A DNA stretch of 64,000 nucleotides, from the NCBI RefSeq assembly GCF_905475395.1, contig NC_058339.1, forward strand, positions 14,144,001 through 14,208,000. The letters are read 5' to 3'. The notes beneath the pieces are model-generated. The model was not told the DNA's origin. It did not search any database and saw nothing but the letters and a program-made list of their open reading frames with translations. Of the stretch, positions 38,036-50,122 are shown in pieces (within the stretch, counting starts at the first letter, position 1; every line of letters starts with the position of its first letter). Position numbers and translations under genes: made by a program. The stretch comes from Chrysoperla carnea (Eukaryota > Arthropoda > Insecta > Neuroptera > Chrysopidae).

Positions 38036-38260
38036 TAACTCCTGAACTAAAAAAAAGGTGTTTATAAGTTTTACCGCTATGTGTGCATCTGTCTGTGTGT
38101 CTGCCTGTCTGTAGCATCGATGCGCTTAAACGGATTAAAAATTTGATTTTTTTTGTTTTGTTTGAAATGTACTTCAATGGAAAGTGTTCTTAGCTGTGTT
38201 TCAAATGAGAGTTAAGGGTTCCGTACTTGAAATATTAGCTTAGTCAACCAAAATTGGTTT
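38036..38260 (+). repeat. Dispersed CCCGAACT-type repeat, copy 2
   Basis: It begins AACTCCTGAACTAAAAAAAA with GGTG, then TTTTACCGCTATGTGTG, a TGTCTG-rich stretch, GCGCTTAAACGGATT and AATGGAAAGTGTTCTTAGC. Confidence 0.7.
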
Positions 38261-38599
38261 ATAAATTGCTATTGCTAGACAAAAGTGCAAAAATTAATTT
38301 GTAATAATTATGTATACAATTAAATTCTTGTTCGATATGAACATATAGATCTTTTTGAAACTGTAAATTATTTGAACAAACACTACAAAAAATATATAAA
38401 CAAAATAAAATTATATACAATAGGAATAAATGAGATTAACACAGTATTTGTTATAGAAAATTTATGGACATTAATAAATTTGTTGTAGTTTTTGTGCTAA
38501 AATTGATTGCTTATTTACTAAATTCAATTTATTTTCTTCTTCTTGTTTTTTTATTAAAGTGAACCAAAACACATAAATGCACCATCAAATAAAATGCGA

Positions 38600-39075
38600 G
38601 CGTTAGCTTTTTTACCCCGACTATACAATGGCAAGGGTTATGTGTTTGACCGATATGTATGTATGTACATCTGTTCGGACTTTGTTTCTAAACTACTTAT
38701 CATAATTTGACAAATGAGGTATCGATAGAAGTGCCTTGATCGCCCGCTGGTTATAGTCGCCACATTAAATTGAATATAGCGCCTTCAAGAGGACATACGG
38801 TTATGACCGAAAAAAAAATCGATTCGATTTAATTATAGCATGTTTGGTGTCAAACTAAAGAGCGTAATTAGCAATTTTCAAAAATATAAATATTGTTATA
38901 CTTTATCACGGAATTATAACCGCAAAATAGTTGATATTTTCGTCTGTTCCCACCTAGTTTCTAAACTACGTATCATAATTTGTCAAACGAGGCGTCTTGA
39001 TCATCCGCTGGTTATAGGATTTGTATTTAATCCGCCACATTAAATTGAAGACGGTGCCCTCTAGAGGACATAAAG
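38600..39075 (+). repeat. Repeat with two ~265-bp spaced units
   Basis: The block TTTCTAAACTACxTATCATAATTTG, then CGCTGGTTATAG, GCCACATTAAATTGAA and TAGAGGACATA, occurs at about 38690-38800 and again at 38955-39070. It is preceded by ACCCCGACTATACAATGGCA and a TGTATGTATGTACATCTG stretch. It is non-coding. Confidence 0.65.
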
Positions 39076-40005
39076 CTATTTACTTTTCAAATATATATTT
39101 GTTTTTACCCCAAACTGGTATAAATAAAATAAAGTTCGAAAACTAAAACCCCGACAATTACAGAATTACGTTCTTAAAAGTATGAAAACCAGAAAATATT
39201 TTTCATTTAATATAGTACTTAATATAGCGTTTTTCACTTAATATAGTCAGTTTTCAAAATCGTAGCTATTGCCATTCTCAAATCGCACGTGGAAGTCTCG
39301 AATTGTAAATTTTCGCCTTTCTTGTGTAAAACGATATACTTTTCCTTCAATAGGCTGATATGTTACATATTTCTATATGTGTATCGAATAGATTTTTGAA
39401 ATTATTTAGTTGGTATTAAATAAAATCATAGAAGGAATTCAAAAACTAATTTCAACTTTCAAGAAACGCTTGCTTCAAAGTAAGATATACGCCTCCTACT
39501 ATTCTACGACGTGAGAGAAAGTACCTTTTTTCTACTAAATTTTTATTTATTTAGAACACACATTATAGACAAATTGATTGGTTGTAATAAAATATGCTTT
39601 TATTGCAATTGAATTTTTTGATTTGAAACATAATTTAAAATATTTTTACACACAGTAAACTCATAGCATATTGATATTATTACTTTTGATAAGTATTCAC
39701 ACATATAAAGTTGTCAATTGCCTATATGTATAATTATATCAAGGGAAAAACTAAAACAAAGATAAATTGAAGTAATTTATCTTTGAAGAAAAAACATTTA
39801 TCACAACGACAGATTTATTTTCTCAATCACAAATACACAAATTTAATCAATAATAGTACTACTTATACTTACTAAAAGCATATATACACATTTATTTATT
39901 TTTCATCGAAACAATATATTGATATCGAGTGATTCGATATTTTATCGACATGAAAAAAAAAATATTTTTAGCATTATACATTTATTCTTTTATATATTTA
40001 TTCTT
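39076..40005. other. Gene-free AT-rich stretch
   Basis: Nothing recognised. Confidence 0.5.
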
Positions 40006-40009
40006 TTAA

Positions 40010-40630
40010 GCACCCGAACTAAAAAAAGAGGTGCTATAAGTTTGACCGCTATGTGTGTGCGGCTGTGTGTTTGTCTGTCTGTGGCATTGTAGCACCTAAA
40101 CGGATGAACTGATTTTAATTTTTTTGGTTTCATTTGACAGATTTAACGAAGAGTGTTCATAGCCATGTTTCATGTGCGAGCTTAGAGTTTTGTACCCGAA
40201 AAAACTAAAAAATTGGTGATGATCAAAATCGATTCAGTTTGGAAAAGGCATGACATATAATTTTAACATATAAATAATTACTACGGAATGCCCAAAATAA
40301 CCATGACTCCGTTCATTTAGAAAACCGAATTGTAAAATAATTAGGTCAAAAAATTCAAAAGTACAAAGTCAACTCAAAAATTTTTCCCAAATAATGAGAT
40401 CTCTCTAAGTATCCTTTTCATCTCATTTGATGTCCTTGACCATCACTTTGATATTGATTAAAGAAGGAGTGTCATCAGTTTAAAGTGTTTATCTGTACGG
40501 CTATGTGTTTTTCAGTGGCATCGTAGCCCCTTGGTCGAACCGCCTTGATTGAGAACATTTTATAGCTAAGTTTTCAAAAATCGGTTTACAAAAAATAAAT
40601 CGCATTGGTCGGGGGTTTTTTAAATTTTGT
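40010..40630 (+). repeat. Dispersed CCCGAACT-type repeat, copy 3 plus a diverged neighbour
   Basis: Copy 3 starts CACCCGAACTAAAAAAAGAG, with TTTGACCGCTATGTGTGTG and GCACCTAAACGGATGAAC, and runs to about 40240. A diverged second copy lies at about 40480-40630 (TGTGTTTTTCAGTGGCATCG then TAGCCCCTTGG). Confidence 0.65.
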
Positions 40631-40639
40631 AAACTTCAC

Positions 40640-41465
40640 TTGTTGTATTAAACATACAGTTTGTTGGACACTGAAGATGAGTCAATAAATGGGAACCTAG
40701 TACTGATCATGAAGACGTAAGGAACAGGAAAATCCAGGTAAATGAGTGTTTTTTTTTTATATCTCATTATCAAAAAAGTAAATGAGCTACTTCTTTTAAA
40801 GATTTACTCCAATCGTTTGTAAAAAAAAACAGGTACTTATGTTATTTGCCCGAAAACAAATGTAGTGAAAGTAATTTTTATTTTAAATACTTTTATATAA
40901 GTTCGATATGCTTTTAAAAGGAAAATCTTTTTAACTTTCACAATTTATGTATTCTGTACAGTTAATATATATTGAGTTGTTCTTTTTTACGTTACCAGGG
41001 GGAAAAAGTTTAGCTATTGATTTATGTTGTTATCCATTTTCTCCACTGAAGAGTACGCTACATTCTGACGCGTCGCACGAAAACTTATTAATATATTTTA
41101 AATATGAAATCCATATTTTTACTTTTAAGTGATTTTTATTTCTGAATTTTATAAATTAAGGAGGTACGCAATATCTGGAATATTAATCTATAAGCTTTTC
41201 TGAAGAAGAATCAATTGACTAAATGTGGTCCTCGAATTTTGCACACTCAAGTCTATCTAGCGCCTGCTCTAGGAATAAAATTAAAAATAATCAAAATTAT
41301 AAATGTACTACCTTGATAACCAATCTCTGGGTTATTTTTAACTTATCCCCTTTCCATAAAACTCGAAATAATGGTAGGGATTGTTTTACACAGGTAATAA
41401 TAATAGCTCATGTGTTTTTTTGATGTATAAGCTATATTATTGTTAAGTTTCATTCCATTCCAGTC
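40640..41465. other. Gene-free stretch, possibly the body of a Helitron
   Basis: The Helitron 5' end at 41466-41533 is in minus orientation, so part of this stretch is probably its body. No 3' CTAG terminus was recognised. Confidence 0.35.
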
Positions 41466-41533
41466 ATTAGTTTTTGCGTGAAAGCGTAACAAACAAACAA
41501 ACATCCTCACTTGCACTTTTATAATATACAGGA
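41466..41533 (-). mobile_element. Helitron 5' end
   Basis: On the minus strand the sequence starts TCCTGTATATTATAAAAGTG and leads into GTTTGTTTGTTACGCTTTC and GCAAAAACTAATG. This is the same leader as in the Helitrons at 47464-47842 and 48886-50122. Confidence 0.7.
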
Positions 41534-42129
41534 ATATGTAATTATATTTTCATAGTATTATGTACGTGTGTTTTATGAATATAGTTCATAATTAATTGAA
41601 ATATGTGTATATTTAGTTAATAGTTTGGAATTTGACATGAATACAAAGGAAAACAAACGGTAAATAAACTAATTTTATTGATTTATAAAAATAATGCATG
41701 AACACTGTAACTAAAACTATCTATTTATTGAATAGTTTTGAATATTGGGTTACTATCAAACTATTTGTTGTCAGACTAATTTATCAGTTCTCTATAAATG
41801 AATCCATTGTAATAATTTTAATAGCTATCATCAAATAACATGCTAAACAAAATGGTATGTATTTAATTTCCACTCCAGCAATAACATTTTATTTGAAGTT
41901 GATTAAACATTAAAGGTATTTTCATTTATTTGAATAATAATTTTACATACATAACGTAGATACATGAAATATAATGTAACGAGAATTTAAACTAATGTAC
42001 AAGTAATCAGAATTTTAACTAAAATCTTCAACTAAAAATACCATCGGAAATACCAAATACCATGTCGAAATGCACGAAAGTTCTCGATTAGAATTTCTCA
42101 AGTAAAAACAGACTTACTACTGAAAAATT

Positions 42130-42860
42130 TATGAATGGAATTTGATGAAACTCAGTGAATGGGGTAATTTTGATCCAGAAAGAATAAAAATCAGGTTAAT
42201 TTAATGATTTAATGCAAAGTTTCTGAGATTACTCAATATTTGGATCGATTTTTGCCTGTATCTCAGAAACTATGCGATCAGTCAACAAATATACCCGATT
42301 TTTGTACTTTTTGGGTCAAAATTACCTTATATACTGAGTTTTATCGATATTGGAGATAAAAAACATTTTTCGATTTTTTGCAATTTTTTTAAAGGGTACG
42401 TACCCCTTTGAAAAAATCGAGAAAATCGGAAAAAAATTTTTGTTTTGGAATTTGATGAAACTCAGTGGATGGGGTAATTTTGATCCAAAAAGTATAAAAA
42501 TCGGGTTTATTTAATGATTGGAAGCAGACTTTCTGAGATATCGCAATATTTGGATCGATTATAGTCCGTATTTCAAAAACTATTGGACCAGTCAACAAAT
42601 GCACCCGATTTTTGAACTTTTTGGGTCAAAATTACCTTATATACTAAATTTTATCGAAATTGGAAATTAAAAAAATTTTTCGATTTTTTGCAATTTTTTT
42701 AAGGGATACCCCTTTGAAAAAATCGAGAAAAACGCAAGAAAATTTTGTTTTGGAATTTGATGAAACTCGGTGAATGGGGTAATTTTGATCCAATAAGTAT
42801 AAGAATCAGGTTAATTTAATGGTTGGATGCAGAGTTTTTGAGATATCGCAATATTCTTAT
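42130..42860 (+). repeat. ~306-bp Helitron-associated tandem repeats (locus 3)
   Basis: Units starting GGAATTTGATGAAACTC occur at about 42130, 42448 and 42754. They contain GGGGTAATTTTGATCC, AACTATxxGAxCAGTCAACAA and GGGTACCCCTTTGAAAAAAT-type blocks. Unlike loci 1, 2 and 4, no CCCGCCCG tail was seen beside it. Confidence 0.85.
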
Positions 42861-44140
42861 AAAATAGGCTCTCAGAAATACAAGAGCTTTAACAGCATTA
42901 TATGAATATTTTATTTACATTATTTCCCGATAACGAGAAAACAAATGATTAAAAGGCTAACCCAATTCTTAGTTTTGCATACTATAAAACCATGGCTAGA
43001 AACGTGAATTTATCAGTGATGTAATAAAATTTTATTATATTTTGTTTTGTAGATTTATGTTTAGTTCTGATTGTCACTTCTAATCAACCATTCAGTTCAT
43101 TGAATTACAAAAACTTTCCAAATAAATTAATAATTGAAGAATTCTTGCCCATAATCAAATGTTGCTAAATTGCTTACTAGAACATATTTTTACCCTCACG
43201 TTCAACAGACTAAAATGACCCAAAAATTCGTTATCAGCACACGAATTTACCCCTGAAAAGTATTTTCAGCCATTCGCAGTTTTTTTCGAAAGGGCTCGAT
43301 TTTGACTACCAGTTGAATGGCTTACAATCTTTTTTGTATTTATGAGAACTTAGTTAATTAGTTTCTAATCATTTACATTGTGTTTCTTTTATAATATGCC
43401 TCTTTATGAAGCTTCTACACTTTTTAAGAAGCTTTTATTCAAAATGAAATGTTTCCATTTTAAAATTCTGGCAACATAGACTCTGATCCTGGTTTGTAGA
43501 AATGATCATAATATAGTTTGTATGAAAGCCTCTTAGACTAACAGTTTAATTGCCAAATACTAGAATATGATACAGATATATTATGAGTATGAAACATATT
43601 TTATCAGTTTTCTACTCTAGATGATTTCGGTAAATGAACAGGAATGTATTTTAATGGAATCAATAAAACACCTGAGTTCAATATAAATTAGTTTCGTTTG
43701 AACATAGAAAATATGTATATATTGATTCAAAGTACATCGTCATTTATATAAATTGTTATTAATTTAAAACTATTTTTATTTTACGATATTATTATTAATT
43801 ATAATTTTATTATCTTGCTCTAAAAATAAATTCGCAAGCTATCTCATTTAAAACTTGGAGTACATGTTCCTGAAAATAATACGGGTTATATAGAAGTTCG
43901 TGCTCAATAGTTTTTTTTTTTTTAAAATGATGAACAAAAGTGTAAAAATTGCAGGTTGATATTGATCGGGCATTGCCCCGATAAATTGTTATACAGATAA
44001 TAGACATTAAATGTTATAAATAAACTCACGGTAAAACAAACGTAGAAAAAAAAATTTTTTTGAATTACAAATGCTGGAAAAATTATCACAAACAATTCTC
44101 ACAAAACAATGGACAGACTTATACAGTGTTTTACTTTCAA
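42861..44140. other. Gene-free AT-rich stretch
   Basis: Nothing recognised. Confidence 0.5.
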
Positions 44141-44599
44141 AGCATCTACTCTTAATAACTCTTGACCGGATGTGATTATCCTTTTGAGTGAATACACGTC
44201 GATTTAAATGTCGACGGGAAAGACGGAAAATGGTACCTAGAATATTTTAGGCTTTATTCCTTCACACCCACCCACCTCGACATTGGAATTTCAAACTGAG
44301 AGGGTGCCCTTGTGATAGCTCATTTGAAAGGGCATGCAATTCTCTCTCTCAACTCTCTTCAATAATTTCAAAAAAAGGAATAAATTGGTTCTTAAGATAT
44401 ACTACACAGAAGACGAAAGGTACAAATTCCTGTGTAGTCTATCTTAAGAACTAATCGATCAGTATGCTCTTTCAAAAGAAATGAAACAAGTGAGGAGATG
44501 CCTTTGAAATTTCAAAGTTGAGGGGGCGGGGTGAAGGAATGAACTTCCCCAAAACAATAATCACATCAGGTCAAGGGTAATTAAGGGTGGATTCTTTAA
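44141..44599. mobile_element. Foldback element, ~460 bp, with tight central hairpin
   Basis: The ends pair through TTGACCGGATGTGATTA and its complement TAATCACATCAGGTCAA. The centre is a 21-bp hairpin, TTCTTAAGATATACTACACAG against CTGTGTAGTCTATCTTAAGAA, with one mismatch and a 20-nt loop (about 44391-44453). Only partial pairing lies between. Confidence 0.75.
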
Positions 44600-45084
44600 A
44601 AAAAAAAAATGTATAGTAAAAACATTTTAAGTTTTTACTTCAATATTTGAAAAATATTTATCAAATATTTTCGTTTTTATTGCCACTAGGATTCTTAGTT
44701 TCTATATTTAAATTCTATTCGATATGATCGTAAAGTTACGTATTTTCTAATATTATTGATAAATAATATACGAATAACTTAATGTTGAGTATACCCATCA
44801 TCTCAGAAGGGTTGATATAATTTAATATAATAAATTTTCAATGGTATACTAGTAGTAGTAATATAGATTTAGTTCGGATCTTACTAAATATTCTAATGAT
44901 GAGAGAAGACACTACAGTATTACATAATCTATTTGAATTGGTAGCTAGCTACAAATGCCATCATTATTAGTCATCGTCCTCATCTGTCCTGTTCAAAATG
45001 TTAATTGGAAATGTGAGATATAATCCTTGTACATACCACATTCATAGATCGTATGAGTATCCTCCACTGATAGTGTATATGTGT

Positions 45085-46007
45085 ATATGTCACCGGGGTT
45101 TAGTAAAAATTGTTATTTTAAAATAAATCTAGTAATATTGTAAAATGTCGATAAATTGTGAACCCAAATTTTACAATATAACGTTTTTGATTTCGGTATA
45201 TTATAAAATGATTGGTTTAACAAAAATATTATTCTATAATACTTAAGTCGATTGTAAACCTACAGTATTGCAAGACAGTTTTGGTTTAATACATGCTTTG
45301 TAGTCAAGTAATGAGTTATTTTTGGTTTTACAATACCACACAACTTCAAAAATATATAAAATATTTTGTGAAAATAACGCTTATAGATTTGATAATATAG
45401 ATATCGCTCTTCAATCATCAATACTCTAACTATAGTCGTCTCTGTTCATCAAATAATGATCGATGAACTTCGATGAACTCATAATTAAAATAAAATTTTG
45501 TTTTTATTATCGGCAACCTTTTATTTTTTATGATATTATTATGAACTACAAGATTGCCTAAATATTTTAGATAGTTTTTATCACACTCTCCAGATTTTTT
45601 GATATAGAAATATCCAATTGACAAGGATAACCTATATGATTCATCATTTTTTCAGCCAACTTTGAACGATAAAATAATAATAAAAAGTCCAATGACCTAG
45701 AAATTTTTTGAGATTTTTGGAAACTTTGTTAATCAAAAAATGTATTTATAAAGTTTTATTGAAATCCCTAGTATTATTCAATCCTTGCATATCTCCTTAA
45801 ACGCTCTCTCCAATGATGCATTTCGATTTGCTCTATGGAAACAAATTTCTGCTGCCTATATCAACAGTGATTGGACGACAGCTTGCATGTTAGCTTATAA
45901 TAAAACAAACGACTCAAAATCGATATATTATAAACTGACAGATTACATTTTACAATATGACTAGATTTATTATAAAATAACGACTTTTACAAAACCCGGT
46001 GACATAT
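45085..46007. mobile_element. TIR element, ~920 bp (CACCGGG ends)
   Basis: The left terminus ATATGTCACCGGGGTTTxGT pairs with ACAAAACCCGGTGACATAT on the right. The arms continue for about 70 bp through TTATTTTA and AATAAATCTAGTxATATTG. A partial inverted copy of its interior (about 45240-45735) lies at 52955-53335. There is no transposase. Confidence 0.78.
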
Positions 46008-46522
46008 ATAATATAATATATGTACCTTATAGTACCGTAATTAACAAGACTAGGTTTAAATGTTTGCATACAAAGTTTAAGTTGATGTTAATATTTGATA
46101 CACATAACACACACAGCATATATCTTTAGGTTGTGTATATCAAATTTTAGGTCATGAAGCTATTATAAGTAGTTCAAATCTTAATTAAAATGCGTTTTAT
46201 TTTACTATTAATTATTACTTAGGGTTAATTAAACTTGCGTAGCTACAACTTAAACTTAGTTTTATTTTTCTGATTTAAATATTAAAAAAAAACGAAGAAG
46301 TTATTAGTAATCAAAGATTGCATTAAAGGGTTGCCCATCTTCTTTTAGGAAAATAAAGTTTTATATGAAATCTCCATGGCGATACCCACGTATAATGGCG
46401 ATGGCGATACCCTGAAAGTTGTATTAAAACATGCTTGACATAAACGAGCTGCCAAAAACCTAAGACCAGTGTGGCTTTGTAGATAAGCCCTAACCACTTT
46501 TTTATTTTTTCCACAACTTTGA

Positions 46523-46667
46523 GTGTGGTTCTGATGTGATTTTTAGCCAACGACATTTGCTTTTTATTGGCTCTCGAGCTGTTTAGACCAACGAACGAAA
46601 GTTTGAAAAGTGACAGTAAAATTATAAAATGTATTTTACAATTTTAATTTATAAGACAGTGTTGTGT
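46523..46667 (+). repeat. Dispersed repeat pair, left copy
   Basis: Blocks GTGTGGTTCTGxTGTGATTT, TTTGCTTTTTAxTGGCTCTC then GAGCTGTTTAGA, and AGTAAAATTATAAAA recur in order at 48638-48814, 2.1 kb away in the same orientation. It is non-coding. Confidence 0.7.
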
Positions 46668-47463
46668 AAAGTTTTGTCAAAAATATCACGATCTGTTCGT
46701 AAAACATTATGATTTATTTGAATCGAACATAACACGTTTTCACAAACAAATTTATATGGACCAACTATTCACAAATACGCATTAACATAGAGACCCCAAC
46801 ATTATAAAATACTTGTGGACGATGCCCTAAAGTTATCATTAGTTTTAGAATAATGTTACATAAATATACACATACCATATTAAATCAATTGTAGTTCAAA
46901 AATTAAATAACAATAATAAAATTTATCACATAAAATGTCAACATTTTAGACTTTTAGAGGTATGTTATTTGATTTCAAACATTTTGTCAAAAAGGTATAT
47001 ATTTTACCACACATATGATGATTCGATTGTTATATAAAGTATAAAATGTGTGTGTGTGTGATGTCTGTCTGTTGTTTTATTTATGTATGATCCTTAAAAT
47101 TATTTATTGGTTGGAGAGACAACAAAGTTTTTGAAATGATTTAGGTTTTGGTTTTATCAACATTTATATAACATATTTTAATATAATATTAAATTTATAT
47201 AAGTACATTAACTACATTTATAATTTAAATAGTTTTCAAATGAATTTAATTATATTATATTGTGTTTTTAGTATACAATTCGTTTGATTACTATTTTCAA
47301 CCCCTTTATATATACATTGTATACCTACATATAGAGTATGCAAATATAAAACTTAAGTTAAAATATAGAAGAGTGATGTCATGTGTGACTGACACTACAT
47401 TTAATCCAAAATGCGTTTTATCTCTCTGTAGTAAAAAATTTGCTCATAGAACTTTATAATGTA
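46668..47463. other. Gene-free stretch with short GT run
   Basis: A (TG)n run lies near 47047. Nothing else was recognised. Confidence 0.45.
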
Positions 47464-47842
47464 CTAGCTTGATACCCGCCCGCTTCACTGGGCTTAAAAG
47501 TAAAAGCCACCGCTTTATATTCACCACCTTTCTTGATTTCACCCATCCTTTTTCAATAACACTCCAAGGGTTTTCAATTTTTTAAGTCTAAATAGTCATA
47601 ATTCATTGAGTATATCAGAAAAGATGGCCATGAATGGTTTTACATTTACTATTTTAAATTTTTACAGAAGTTTTTACTTTATGGTTCAAAATGATGATCA
47701 TAGATGGAGTACTTAAATGTCAGAATAAGTTTAATTTTTTTATAATATTGTTGTATTTCATTCAAATCCATTCGCTCGTTTTTGCATGAAAGCGTAACAA
47801 ACAAACAAATATGACTGCAGTTGCATATGGAGTAATATCCGA
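47464..47842 (-). mobile_element. Small non-autonomous Helitron, ~380 bp
   Basis: On the minus strand the 3' end reads CCCAGTGAAGCGGGCGGGTA, then TCAAG, CTAG and a T. The 5' leader, near the right edge, carries GTTTGTTTGTTACGCTTTC and GCAAAAACGAGCGAATGG. The exact 5' TC is uncertain (about 47842). Confidence 0.7.
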
Positions 47843-48637
47843 AACATGTCACATAAATTAAATTTATTTTGACAGATCATGTCAACAAAGTCTTGCTATA
47901 CAACCGAGCCCCAAAATCAGAGCACACTTTAACTTCATTATCTTTAACAAGCCACAAAAGCCAAGGCAGGAGTCAAATGCGGCCAGAAAGTTCGTACTTT
48001 CAGCTAGAGGGCACAGAAAAATGATCTTTTCTTTTGTTAATCGATTAAGTTAATGAAAAATGATCCAAACGAAAGTTATTAGTTTTTGAAAGGCGGGCAT
48101 TTTTAGCAATTTCAGAAAAAGTTTTTCAATATTGATAGCCGAAAGTACTGAAAGTGTTTTTTTCAACTATTGTTATACACATAAATTTCAAGGCCAAGCG
48201 TTGTATGTGCTCTAACTTAAAGCTTTTATGGCGGCTTTATCGTAAATTATTCTTACGTAAAATACAAGACCTTATAAATACAACTTTTTTATATTTATTT
48301 CCACAAATAGCACACAAAATAAATTTATATAAATTTTTCGAAATTAATAATAAAAGTTTGTTTATAATTGAAATACGAGTGTAGGTATTTTTATTCATTC
48401 AATGTTATAAGTATTTAATATTATTGATTTAATTAAATTTTCGGTATTAATGGAAAATGTCATTTTATAGCTTATATGTATTTTTCCCTTTTAATATTTA
48501 TAAATCCGTTTGTGTGGATATTTGAAATCTTATATACTGGGTTTACAAAATAAATAAGCATTAAATAATATTTTTAATAACGAATATAAAATCCTAATCG
48601 TAATCGGTTTACTAATTTCAGATTTATTTAAAGTTCT

Positions 48638-48814
48638 GTGTGGTTCTGGTGTGATTTACAACATATTATGTCGATGTCAGGTCTTTGGTAGTTAACGACC
48701 TTTGCTTTTTACTGGCTCTCGAGCTGTTTAGACACAGACCAACGAAGTAAAGATTGAAAACTGAAAGTAAAATTATAAAAAAATTTTCAGTTTTAATATA
48801 AGACAGTGGTTGTA
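48638..48814 (+). repeat. Dispersed repeat pair, right copy
   Basis: It is co-linear with 46523-46667 and ends ATAAGACAGTG just upstream of the Helitron that starts at 48886. Confidence 0.7.
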
Positions 48815-48885
48815 TACTTTGGCTACATGAAAATTAAAAATTTCTACAAATTTTATTTTGAAAGATTGCCGCAATTTTTTATTTA

Positions 48886-50122
48886 TCCCTATATATTTTA
48901 AATGTGAAAGTAGGGATGTTTATTTGATTGTTTGTTACGCTTTCGCGCAAAAACTAATTCATGGATTTGAATGAAACTGAACAATAATGTAACTGACACA
49001 TCAGAATAACACATGAGCTATAATTTATAATGATATATTAAAAAAACCAATTTTAATTTAATCTGACATTTTACTGCTACATGTATGGTCTTCATTTTGT
49101 ACCATAAATTAAAGATTTCTGTAAAATTTAAAATAGTAAATGTCAAACAGTTCATGGCCATCTTTTCTGATTTACTCAATGAGATATGACTATTTTACAC
49201 TTTAAAAAATTGAAAACTACATATATTCCTAGAAGTCATTTTTAATTTCTATGTAATACAAATATTTGTTGGAACACTCGTCTATCGTACGGTACATCAT
49301 ATAGAAAGTCGATTTTCTGTAAACAAGTTTGTGTTGAATAATTTTGTAATATAAAACTTATAATAAATATTTCATTAATTAATAAATAAAATAACTTCGT
49401 TTTAATTAAGTTCAAATAAACCACCTTTCTATTTGATATAGAAATCAATATATTAGTCATAAATATAAGTATCTACCTACACCTACATAGGTACACTTTT
49501 AGTCTGTATCTTATATATTTTTTCTCTAGTCTGTTTTTTCTTTTGCACGCAAGATCTTCCTCATTTTTTTTAAATCAAATTCCATAATTTATATCTCATT
49601 TTTAAGCTTATTGTGTTGGCTATGAACGAATGGATTTACGGTCAAACAATCTACCGCTTCCAAAAAGAAGCTAGAGAAATAATTTTAACCTCCCTCTTTG
49701 GTGTGACGTCTCATATTTTATAGTTTAATATAAATACTTAAGGTTGTACGATCGCCAGAGCTATTTTGAATAAAAGTTTGACTTTTTACTTCGAAATAAA
49801 AATTTTCATCATATCTTCGTTTCATGGTTAAGACGAGCATTTAACACCAGTTTTGAGCACTGATTGAGAAGTGTGTATGAGAAGAAAAAGAAGCTACCTT
49901 TCTACTCCTTGTCTCACAATGTTACCTTTCGTTGACACCCCCCCCCCTCACCCGTTAAACGTGTGACGTAATTCATGGATGGTTCCTAAGATGTTCATCA
50001 TATCTGTAATATAATTGCCTATAAATTAAAACAAAGTAAATTACTAACTTATATGTTATTTATTTAGAATGCTTTTAGCCACGAATATACCGCACTGCGG
50101 GATTCTTCACGGGTCGAGCTAG
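48886..50122 (+). mobile_element. Non-autonomous Helitron, ~1.24 kb
   Basis: The start TCCCTATATATTTTAAATG leads into TGTTTGTTACGCTTTCGCGC and AAAAACTAATTCATGGATTT. The 3' end has a CCGCACTGCGG hairpin (about 50090-50100), then CACGGGTCGAG, CTAG and a T. No Rep/helicase frame is present. Confidence 0.78.

Noticed and set aside
46323..46556. Minus-strand 77-codon frame with plausible-looking protein composition
   Set aside because: It overlaps the dispersed repeat at 46523-46667; the second copy at 48638-48814 does not keep the frame.
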